DNA from: Mycolicibacterium palauense
GTDB taxonomy: Bacteria > Actinomycetota > Actinomycetes > Mycobacteriales > Mycobacteriaceae
DNA length: 64,000 nt
NCBI RefSeq assembly: GCF_002592005.1
Contig: NZ_NVQF01000001.1
Coordinates: 62,001-126,000, forward strand
Direction of reading: 5' to 3'
Part shown: piece after piece, positions 1-6,067 of the stretch
Position numbering within the stretch: position 1 is the first letter of the stretch
Layout of the letters: each line of letters starts with the position of its first letter
Notes under the pieces: model-generated
The model's database searches: none
Seen by the model: the letters and a program-made list of their open reading frames with translations, nothing else
What the model was told of the DNA's origin: nothing
Position numbers and translations under genes: made by a program

Positions 1-98
1 TCCTGGGCGGTCCACCCCTCACACAGGGTGGGGGCCTGCGGGCCAACGGCTTTGAGTGTCTCGACGAGTGCGGCCCGTTCACGCTGGGAAACTGTCAT
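1..98 (-). CDS. TIGR03085-type metal-binding protein (5' end only)
   Basis: Only the first about 32 codons are in the window; the gene runs off the left edge. The peptide begins MTVSQRERAALVETLKAVGP and continues to CEGWTAQD. This resembles the N-terminus of the TIGR03085 / maleylpyruvate-isomerase-like (DinB fold) metal-binding proteins common in mycobacteria, where a CxGW(T/S) segment follows the first helix. The ATG lies at 98-96. The exact substrate of this family is unknown; the family call rests on this short stretch, so it is moderate at best. Confidence 0.5.
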   Translation of the reverse strand, partial: MTVSQRERAALVETLKAVGPQAPTLCEGWTAQ

Positions 99-131
99 GT
101 CCCCCATTCTGGACCCGGGGGCGAATCTCGC

Positions 132-160
132 GGCATCGATTCAGACCTCAGACCGCCGTT
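132..160. repeat. 29-bp direct repeat, copy 1 (tail remnant of a DUF559-type gene)
   Basis: These 29 bases are identical to 1096-1124. An ungapped alignment continues at about 50 of 65 matches through 132-196 versus 1096-1160. Read in the frame starting at 118, this copy encodes GANLAASIQTSDRR and then a TAG at 160-162. That matches the C-terminal ASIQTSDRR of the gene at 260-1153. It therefore looks like the last codons of a lost tandem paralogue. Confidence 0.85.
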
Positions 161-259
161 AGGACGGACAACACCGGCCTGACGTCTGGGTCGACGCGGG
201 CACGCAGCCTGTGGACGGCCGAACGCGCGACGCTGTGCGCGCTGGCACGCTGCTGCGCC

Positions 260-1153
260 ATGGACAGGGTGTTCCTGGGCACCGAGGTACGCGCGGCGGG
301 TCTGCTCACCCGGCACCAGCTCAGCAGCCGCTGCGTGCGGGTCTTTCCGGATGTGTACGCGCTCAAGGACCAACGACTGGGCCTGGCGGACCGCATCACC
401 GCGGCCTGGCTGTGGTCGCGGCGGCGCGCGGTGGTCGGCGGGCTCGCCGCGGCGGCACTGCTGGGATCGCGGTGGGTGGACGAGGACGTCACGATCGAGC
501 TGAACCACGTGAACAACAAGGCACCGCCCGGAATCATCGCCCGCAACCAGACGCTGCGCGCCGGCGAGGTGTTCCGGATGCGCGGCATTCCGGTGACGAC
601 GGCAGCGCGCACCGCGTTCGATCTGGGGCGCCACGGGCCCGCGGGGACGGCCGTCGCCAGGCTCGACGCCCTGATGAACGCCACCCACATCACCCGCGAG
701 GAGATCGCCGAGGTGGCAGCGTGCCACCCGAATGTGCGGGGTGTGCGGCGTCTTGGCGCGGTGTTGGAGCGGGTCGACGCCGGGGCCCAATCACCCCGGG
801 AGACATGGCTGCGGCTACTTCTCGTCGACGCCGGCTTTCCCCGTCCGCAGACGCAGATCCCGGTCCTCGGGCCCGATGGTCGGCCGCGGTACTTCCTCGA
901 CACCGGCTGGCCCGAGATCAAGGTCGCCGCCGAGTACGACGGGGACCATCACCGCACGGATCGGACGCAGTACAACGGTGACATCCTGCGTGCGGAGTAC
1001 ATCAGCGGGCAGGGCTGGATCGTGGTGCGGGTGGTCGCCGGCAACAGCCGCCGGGAGATCGTCGCCCGGGTGCGGCGGGCCTGGGCGCTGGCCGGGGCAT
1101 CGATTCAGACCTCAGACCGCCGTTCGCGGGGAAACGGCCGGCACAGTGTCTGA
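260..1153 (+). CDS. DUF559 / AbiEi-like endonuclease-domain protein
   Basis: Protein of 297 residues from the ATG at 260 (MDRVFLGTEVRAAGLLTRHQL). The N-terminal half resembles the winged-helix AbiEi-like module: a short HTH followed by VVGGLAAAALLG and RTAFDLGR. The C-terminal half carries the DUF559/Vsr-like nuclease fold signature AEYDGDHHRTDRTQYNGDILR. Proteins of this build are very common in mycobacteria and often annotated as type IV toxin-antitoxin or endonuclease-domain proteins; their role is unproven. No partner toxin gene is adjacent. An open frame extends upstream to 56 but contains the repeat remnant, so 260 is preferred. The C-terminus (ASIQTSDRR) is encoded by the second copy of the 29-bp repeat, and the stop lies in a 12-bp tandem repeat. 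Confidence 0.7.
   Translation: MDRVFLGTEVRAAGLLTRHQLSSRCVRVFPDVYALKDQRLGLADRITAAWLWSRRRAVVGGLAAAALLGSRWVDEDVTIELNHVNNKAPPGIIARNQTLRAGEVFRMRGIPVTTAARTAFDLGRHGPAGTAVARLDALMNATHITREEIAEVAACHPNVRGVRRLGAVLERVDAGAQSPRETWLRLLLVDAGFPRPQTQIPVLGPDGRPRYFLDTGWPEIKVAAEYDGDHHRTDRTQYNGDILRAEYISGQGWIVVRVVAGNSRREIVARVRRAWALAGASIQTSDRRSRGNGRHSV
1096..1124. repeat. 29-bp direct repeat, copy 2
   Basis: Identical to 132-160 and placed at the 3' end of the DUF559-type gene. Its internal cgattcagac (1101-1110) is the reverse complement of gtctgaatcg (1148-1157) just downstream, so the transcript end could fold into a 10-bp stem with a loop of about 37 nt. Confidence 0.9.
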
Positions 1154-1184
1154 ATCGACGCCTGAATCGACGTCTGAATCGACG
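1149..1184. repeat. 12-bp tandem repeat, three copies
   Basis: The unit tctgaatcgacg occurs at 1149-1160, 1161-1172 (first base c instead of t) and 1173-1184. It spans the stop codon of the DUF559-type gene and the gap before the next gene. Too short and spacer-free to be a CRISPR array. Confidence 0.85.
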
Positions 1185-1224
1185 GCTCGACGGCCCTGTC
1201 GGTGCACCCGCCTACGATCTGGCC

Positions 1225-1788
1225 GTGACCCGGTGGAAGGTGTACGCGCTGCTCGGCGCGGTCGTGGCGATCGCCGCCTATGCCGCGGGCCTGTCACCGG
1301 TGAGCAGCGTGGCCGTCGGTGCCGGCACGCCGGCGCTGCTGCTCGCCGCGCCGCGGTTCGTCTCGGGCGCGCTGTCCGGGGCGTTCACCCCGTCGGCCGC
1401 CGAGGCCCGCGGCCCGACCGCCGAGATGACCGGCACCGAGTTCGAGGATTACGTGGCCCACGTCGCCCGCTCGTGCGGGGTGCCGGTGATCATGACCCCG
1501 CTGACCGGCGACTGGGGGGTGGACCTCATCGTCGGCAAGCGTCCGGACCGCATCGCGGTGCAGTGCAAGCGGGTGTCCCGCCCGGTCGGTCCCGGGGCCG
1601 TGCAGGAGGTTGTCGCCGGGGCGCCGATGCAGGACTGCAGCCGCACCATGGTGGTGTCCAATCAGGACTTCACCGCCGCGGCGCGCCGACTGGCCGAACG
1701 GCACGGGTGCACGCTCGTGGGCGGGCCGGACCTGCCCCGACTGAAGTCGACCCTGCGCCGGCTGACCGACCCGGAACGGCTCAGCTGA
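1225..1788 (+). CDS. Membrane-anchored Mrr-like restriction endonuclease-fold protein
   Basis: 187 residues from a GTG start. Residues about 7-25 and 28-52 are hydrophobic and probably anchor the protein in the membrane. From residue 70 it shows the Mrr-cat / PD-(D/E)xK pattern: GTEFEDYV (E72), TGDWGVDLIV (D100), then AVQCKR with the Q113-x-K115 core, and GAVQEVV. Such membrane-tethered Mrr-like proteins are widespread in actinobacteria; their DNA targets are mostly unknown. There is no methylase or specificity subunit nearby, so a classical restriction system is unlikely. The 3' end overlaps the convergent lat gene by 8 bp. Confidence 0.7.
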   Translation: MTRWKVYALLGAVVAIAAYAAGLSPVSSVAVGAGTPALLLAAPRFVSGALSGAFTPSAAEARGPTAEMTGTEFEDYVAHVARSCGVPVIMTPLTGDWGVDLIVGKRPDRIAVQCKRVSRPVGPGAVQEVVAGAPMQDCSRTMVVSNQDFTAAARRLAERHGCTLVGGPDLPRLKSTLRRLTDPERLS

Positions 1789-3148
1789 GCTGCGCGCGCA
1801 GCGCGTCGCGTACCGCCTCGACGGCGGCATCGACCTCCGCGCACGACACCGTCAAGGCCGGGCGGAACCGCACGCTGGTCTCGCCGCTGCCCAGCATCAC
1901 CACCTGCGACTGCCACAGCCGCGCGATCAGCGCATCCCGCTGGGCCGCGGTGGGCAGGCTGAACGCGCACATCAACCCGCGTCCGCGGACGTCGAGCACG
2001 GTGGTGGGAAACTCCTCGGCCAGCTCGGCGAGCCGGCCCAGCAGATGACGCCCGACCGCGCCCGCGTGGGCGAACAGGTTCTCGGCCTCGATGGTCTCGA
2101 AGATGCGCCGGGCCCGCACCATGTCGGTCAGGTTGCCGCCCCAGGTGGAGTTGATCCGCGAACTGACCGCGAACACGTTGTCGGGTACCTCGTCGACACG
2201 CCCGCCGGCCATCACCCCGCACACCTGGGTCTTCTTCCCGAACGCGACGATGTCGGGGCGCACGCCGAGCTGCTGGTAGGCCCAGGCGGTGCCGGTGATC
2301 CCGCAGCCGGTCTGCACCTCGTCGAAGATCAGCAGGGCGTCGAACTCCTCGCACAGCGCCCGCATCGCGGCGAAGAACTGCGGCCGGAAATGCCGGTCGC
2401 CGCCCTCACCCTGGATCGGCTCGGCGATGAAGCAGGCGATGTCGTGCGGGTGGGCTTCGAACGCCGCGCGGGCCTGCCGCAGCGACTCGGCCTCGAGCGC
2501 CGCCATCGTGTCGGTGTCGGCGCCGGCGCGCAGGTAGGGCGCGTCGATGCGGGGCCAGTCGAACTTGGGAAACCGTGCGACCTTGGCCGGGTCGGTGTTG
2601 GTCAACGACAGCGTGTAGCCGCTGCGGCCGTGGAACGCGCCGCGCAGGTGCAGCACCCGGGTGCCCAGGGCGGGGTCGATGCCGCGGGACTCGTTGCGCC
2701 GGCTCTTCCAGTCGAAGGCCACCTTCAGCGCGTTCTCCACCGCCAGCGCGCCGCCGTCGACGAAGAACAGGTGCGGTAGCGCCGGGTCACCGAGCACCCG
2801 GGCGAAGGTGTCGGCGAAGCGGGCCATCGCCACGGTGTAGACGTCGGAGTTGCTCGGCTTGTTGACCGCAGCGGCGGCCAGCTCGGCCCGGAACGGGGCG
2901 TCGTCGGCCAGCGCGGGATGGTTCATGCCCAGCGCCGAGGACGCGAAGAAGGTGAACATGTCGAGGTAGCGACGGCCGGTCCGGGCGTCCACCAGATACG
3001 AGCCGCGCGAGCGTTCCAGGTCGAGGACGAGGTCCAGCCCGTCGGCCAGAATCCGCCGGGCCAGCACGGCATGGACGTCCTCGGGGGTCACGCCGGTGGC
3101 CAGGCCGTCAGGCCGAAGAGCGCTTTGATCTGGAATAACATCGGTCAT
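1781..3148 (-). CDS. lat: L-lysine 6-aminotransferase
   Basis: 455 residues, very close to the mycobacterial Lat (Rv3290c) family. This PLP class-III aminotransferase moves the epsilon-amino group of lysine to 2-oxoglutarate, giving 2-aminoadipate 6-semialdehyde (which cyclises to piperideine-6-carboxylate) and glutamate. Visible signatures are the cofactor motif IFDEVQTGCG (D276-E-V-Q279) and FGKKTQ, in which K305 is the expected Schiff-base lysine. In M. tuberculosis lat sits beside lrpA; here an 8-kb iron island separates them, while hglS and pcd of the same pathway lie beyond lrpA. A TATACT element ends 6 nt before the ATG, suggesting a leaderless mRNA. Family identity is secure; involvement in persistence is known only from M. 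tuberculosis. Confidence 0.95.
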   Translation of the reverse strand: MTDVIPDQSALRPDGLATGVTPEDVHAVLARRILADGLDLVLDLERSRGSYLVDARTGRRYLDMFTFFASSALGMNHPALADDAPFRAELAAAAVNKPSNSDVYTVAMARFADTFARVLGDPALPHLFFVDGGALAVENALKVAFDWKSRRNESRGIDPALGTRVLHLRGAFHGRSGYTLSLTNTDPAKVARFPKFDWPRIDAPYLRAGADTDTMAALEAESLRQARAAFEAHPHDIACFIAEPIQGEGGDRHFRPQFFAAMRALCEEFDALLIFDEVQTGCGITGTAWAYQQLGVRPDIVAFGKKTQVCGVMAGGRVDEVPDNVFAVSSRINSTWGGNLTDMVRARRIFETIEAENLFAHAGAVGRHLLGRLAELAEEFPTTVLDVRGRGLMCAFSLPTAAQRDALIARLWQSQVVMLGSGETSVRFRPALTVSCAEVDAAVEAVRDALRAQLS

Positions 3149-3190
3149 ATAGCCAGTATAGGGGAATTATTACTCCTACATTCAAACGTA
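3149..3190 (-). promoter_or_regulatory. Putative leaderless promoter of lat
   Basis: On the minus strand the hexamer TATACT (3160-3155) is followed by six bases and then the lat ATG at 3148. With normal -10 to start-site spacing, transcription would begin at or next to the ATG. No Shine-Dalgarno lies at a workable distance; an AGGAG further upstream is too far. A TTGAAT about 19 bp upstream of the -10 could serve as -35. Confidence 0.5.
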
Positions 3191-3258
3191 GCGGGATATA
3201 TTTCGGTGCCAAAAGGCCTCTGCGAGAGAACCAAGGACTAGATGCCCAAACGCCCAAG

Positions 3259-3277
3259 CATGGTTAACCTGTCCTAA
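3259..3277 (+). promoter_or_regulatory. Candidate IdeR iron box upstream of feoA
   Basis: The 19-mer catggttaacctgtcctaa matches 12 of 19 positions of the mycobacterial IdeR consensus TTAGGTTAGGCTAACCTAA, including GGTTA and CCTAA. It ends about 35 bp before the feoA start and just upstream of a possible -10 (gataca, 3292-3297), a normal position for iron-dependent repression. Inferred by eye. Confidence 0.5.
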
Positions 3278-3312
3278 TCCCGAAATAATTCGATACAGGC
3301 GTAAGGATGACC

Positions 3313-3573
3313 ATGAATCCCACCCCGTCAGCTCCGCTGACCCGGCTGTCAGAACTGGCAGTCGGCACCCCCGCTCTAATCCATGGCATCGCCGAGGCCG
3401 CTCCGGCCAACGTGTCGATGAGGTTGCGTCACCTGGGTTTTCGAACCGGCAACGCCGTCCAACCCCTCCGCGTGGCGCCCCTCGGAGACCCGACGGTCTA
3501 CCGCATCTTGGGCTACGACTTGTGCCTGCGTCGCCACGAGGCGTGTCACATTCAGGTGGAGGTCACGCCGTGA
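3313..3573 (+). CDS. feoA: Ferrous iron transport protein A (FeoA)
   Basis: Small cytosolic SH3-fold protein, 86 residues from the ATG at 3313. An alternative ATG at 3307 abuts the ribosome-binding site taagga (3302-3307), so 3313 with about 5 nt spacing is preferred. Recognisable FeoA features are LSELAVGTPALIHGI near the start, MRLRHLGFRTGNAVQPLRVAPLGDP in the middle and YDLCLRRHEACHIQVE at the end. FeoA is thought to bind or regulate FeoB. The stop codon overlaps the GTG of feoB (GTGA), so the two are translationally coupled. A candidate IdeR box lies upstream, as expected for an iron-repressed operon. Confidence 0.9.
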   Translation: MNPTPSAPLTRLSELAVGTPALIHGIAEAAPANVSMRLRHLGFRTGNAVQPLRVAPLGDPTVYRILGYDLCLRRHEACHIQVEVTP

Positions 3574-5507
3574 CCTCACCCGCATGCCACCCGGGCGGAG
3601 CCATCGACGCACCCGACGGTCAGCGACGCATCGCCCTGGTCGGTAGCCCCAACGCCGGCAAGACCAGCGTCTTCAACCACCTCACCGGAATGCGCTTCCG
3701 CACCGGCAACTACCCGGGCGTGACCGTGGCACGCAGCGTCGGCACCGCGCGGTACATCTGTGAACACGGCACCACCAAATTCACTGTCGAAGACCTGCCC
3801 GGCGCCTACAGCCTGCACCCATCCAGCCCCGACGAGCAGGTGGTCGCCGACCTGCTGCACGGAGAGCTGCCCGGGATCTCGGCACCCGACGCGCTGGCCG
3901 TCGTCGTCGACGCGACCGTGCTGGAACGCTCCCTGTCGCTGGTGGCCCAGGTACTGTCGCTGGACCGGCCCACCATGGTGATCCTGACGATGACCGACGA
4001 GCTGGCCGGCCGAGGGGGACGGCTCGACGTCGACGCCCTCTCCAGAGCGCTGGGGGTCCCGGTAGTCGGAGTGGTGGCCAGCCGCGGCAAGGGCTTCGAC
4101 AGGCTACGCGAGGTCCTGCACAATCCGTCCACCTGGTCGCGGGTGCCCATTCCGCCACCGCGCGACGATGCCGAGTTCAACGCGTGGATCTCGTCGATAC
4201 TCACCGCCGCCCAGTACAGGCCCCCGGAGGCCGACCGTCGCAGCGCGATGATCGACCGGCTGCTGCTACACCCGCTGTGGGGATCGCTAATCTTCATCGC
4301 GGTGATGTTCATGTTCTTCCAGGTCATTTTCACCGTGGCCGCACCACTGCAGGACCTCATCGAACAGTTCTTCGGGTGGGCGGCGACGCTCGTCGCCGAC
4401 AACGTCCCCAACGAGACCCTGGCCGGCCTGCTCGGCGGCGGCGTCATCGGCGGTGTCGGCGCGGTGCTGGTGTTCATCCCGCAGATCGTGCTGATGTTCC
4501 TGCTGATCTCGCTGCTGGAGAACATCGGCTACATGGCCCGGGCCGCGTTCCTGGTGGACCGGGTGATGGCCACCACCGGGCTGGAGGGCAGGGCCTTCGT
4601 CGCCATGCTGTCGTCGGTGGCCTGCGCCATCCCCGGAATCATGGCAACCCGGACCCTGCCGTCCTCACGCGACCGCATCGCCACCACCATGGCAGCGCCC
4701 TTGATGACCTGTTCGGCGCGCCTCCCGGTGTACATCCTGCTGATCGGACTACTCGTCGACCCGGCCTCCCGGATCGGCCCGGTATCGGTGCAGGGTCTGG
4801 CGATGTTCGGGCTCTACGTGCTGGGCGCGCTGGCTGCAATGGCCACCGCCTGGATCTTCAAGCGCGGCATCCTCGGTGGAGACATGCTGCCGTTCTATAT
4901 GGAGCTGCCGCCCTACCGATTCCCATCGATCAAATCGGTGCTGCTGAGCATGTGGGACTCGGCAAAGGCGTTCCTGCGCAAGGCCGGCACGATCATTCTC
5001 GCCACGTCGGTGATCCTCTGGTTCCTGCTCAACCTGCCTCCGCGCCCGACCGAGACCGCCGGAATGGACCCCACCGCCGCCGCAGCGTTCGTCGTCGACA
5101 ACTCCTTCGCCGCATCGATCGGCAAGTTCATTCAGCCGCTGTTCGATCCGCTCGGGTTCGACTGGCGCATTTGCGTCGGGCTGATCGGCGCCCTGGCTGC
5201 CCGCGAGGTCTTCGTCGCCACCCTGGGCCAGATCTTCGGTGCCGGCGACCCGGAGAATCCGATCGATGCCATCCGCAATGCTGTCTACACCGCCGGGCCC
5301 CACCAAGGCGAACTGGTGTTCACCGCACCCACCGTGGTGGCCCTGCTGGTGTTCTTCGCGTTCGCGCTGATGTGCATGTCGACGGTCGCCGTCATCCGCC
5401 GCGAGACGAACTCCTGGCGCTGGCCGGTGGTCGCGTTCACCTACATGTTCGCCGTCGCCTGGATCGGCGCCTTCGTCGCGCGCTACATCACGCTGTGGGT
5501 GGCATGA
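3570..5507 (+). CDS. feoB: Ferrous iron permease FeoB
   Basis: 645 residues from the GTG at 3570, which overlaps the feoA stop. The N-terminal G domain has G1 GSPNAGKTS (25-33), the G2 region YPGVTVAR (48-55) and G3 DLPG (75-78). The G4 position reads TMTD (140-143) instead of the usual NxxD. The C-terminal part is the polytopic permease with the gate-like segments SVACAIPGIMATR, MTCSARLPVY and GLIGALAAREVFVATLGQIFG. It imports Fe2+ across the plasma membrane driven or gated by nucleotide hydrolysis. No feoC is present; a NifU/Nfu-like gene overlaps its stop instead. It is shorter than the E. coli protein (773 aa), lacking an extended C-terminus. An in-frame ATG at 3522 lies inside feoA and is unlikely to be used. 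Confidence 0.95.
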   Translation: MTSPACHPGGAIDAPDGQRRIALVGSPNAGKTSVFNHLTGMRFRTGNYPGVTVARSVGTARYICEHGTTKFTVEDLPGAYSLHPSSPDEQVVADLLHGELPGISAPDALAVVVDATVLERSLSLVAQVLSLDRPTMVILTMTDELAGRGGRLDVDALSRALGVPVVGVVASRGKGFDRLREVLHNPSTWSRVPIPPPRDDAEFNAWISSILTAAQYRPPEADRRSAMIDRLLLHPLWGSLIFIAVMFMFFQVIFTVAAPLQDLIEQFFGWAATLVADNVPNETLAGLLGGGVIGGVGAVLVFIPQIVLMFLLISLLENIGYMARAAFLVDRVMATTGLEGRAFVAMLSSVACAIPGIMATRTLPSSRDRIATTMAAPLMTCSARLPVYILLIGLLVDPASRIGPVSVQGLAMFGLYVLGALAAMATAWIFKRGILGGDMLPFYMELPPYRFPSIKSVLLSMWDSAKAFLRKAGTIILATSVILWFLLNLPPRPTETAGMDPTAAAAFVVDNSFAASIGKFIQPLFDPLGFDWRICVGLIGALAAREVFVATLGQIFGAGDPENPIDAIRNAVYTAGPHQGELVFTAPTVVALLVFFAFALMCMSTVAVIRRETNSWRWPVVAFTYMFAVAWIGAFVARYITLWVA

Positions 5508-6001
5508 TGGGCGCCGCCGCGCCCGTTCGGCTCCATCCCGAGGCCACGGCCGACCCGCTGGCGCTGCGCTGGGTGGCCGACACCTCGGCGCTCACCGCAC
5601 CCACGTCTGCGATGAGCGGGTTGATCGACGACGGCACGCTGGCCGAGCTGGTGATCGGCACCGGGGAGATCCGCACCCGACTCTCACCCGGGCGGTCCTG
5701 GATACAGGACGGCCCTCGGGTGCGCTCGGTGTTGTTTGCCGCCCTGTCCGAGGGCACCGGCGGCGATTCCACCGTGCTCAACCAGATCAGCGACGTGCTC
5801 TCGCGCGAGGTGGCAGCCTACGTCGGCTCACACGGCGGCGATATCGAAGTGGTTTCGCTGGACGATGACACGCTCACGGTCCGGCTCAGCGGCACCTGCG
5901 GGCACTGCACGCTGCGCTCCACCACGTTGCGCAACGTGGTGGCCAACGCCGTGCAACCGAAGTTTCCACAAGTCCGAAAGGTTCGCGCCACCAACGCATG
6001 A
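5504..6001 (+). CDS. NifU/Nfu-like iron-sulfur scaffold protein, Feo-linked
   Basis: 165 residues; the ATG at 5504 overlaps the feoB stop (ATGA), so it is translationally coupled to the iron permease. The C-terminal about 80 residues are an NFU domain with IEVVSLDDDTLTVRLSGTCGHC and the cluster-binding C132-x2-C135, followed by LRSTTLRNVVANAVQ. The N-terminal half (LRWVADTSAL...GTLAELVIGTGEIRTRLSPGRSW) resembles the Nfu/Scaffold N-terminal domain only loosely. NFU proteins carry transient Fe-S clusters for delivery to apo-proteins. Its position suggests it either receives newly imported iron or senses iron for FeoB, a role filled elsewhere by the Fe-S protein FeoC. That function is inference. 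Confidence 0.8.
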   Translation: MMGAAAPVRLHPEATADPLALRWVADTSALTAPTSAMSGLIDDGTLAELVIGTGEIRTRLSPGRSWIQDGPRVRSVLFAALSEGTGGDSTVLNQISDVLSREVAAYVGSHGGDIEVVSLDDDTLTVRLSGTCGHCTLRSTTLRNVVANAVQPKFPQVRKVRATNA

Positions 6002-6067
6002 AGTGCGACGAGCTGGGAGGATACTGGGGCCCTCGTAGACTGGGCCGCGCGCATGGAGAGGTGGCAA

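Noticed and set aside
132-1124. 29-bp direct repeats as an insertion-sequence target duplication or att pair
   Set aside because: Far too long for a target duplication, no transposase or integrase, and homology continues beyond the repeat in register with the gene tail, which fits tandem gene duplication better.
1149-1184. Possible CRISPR-like array
   Set aside because: Three contiguous 12-mers without spacers and no cas genes; a simple tandem repeat.
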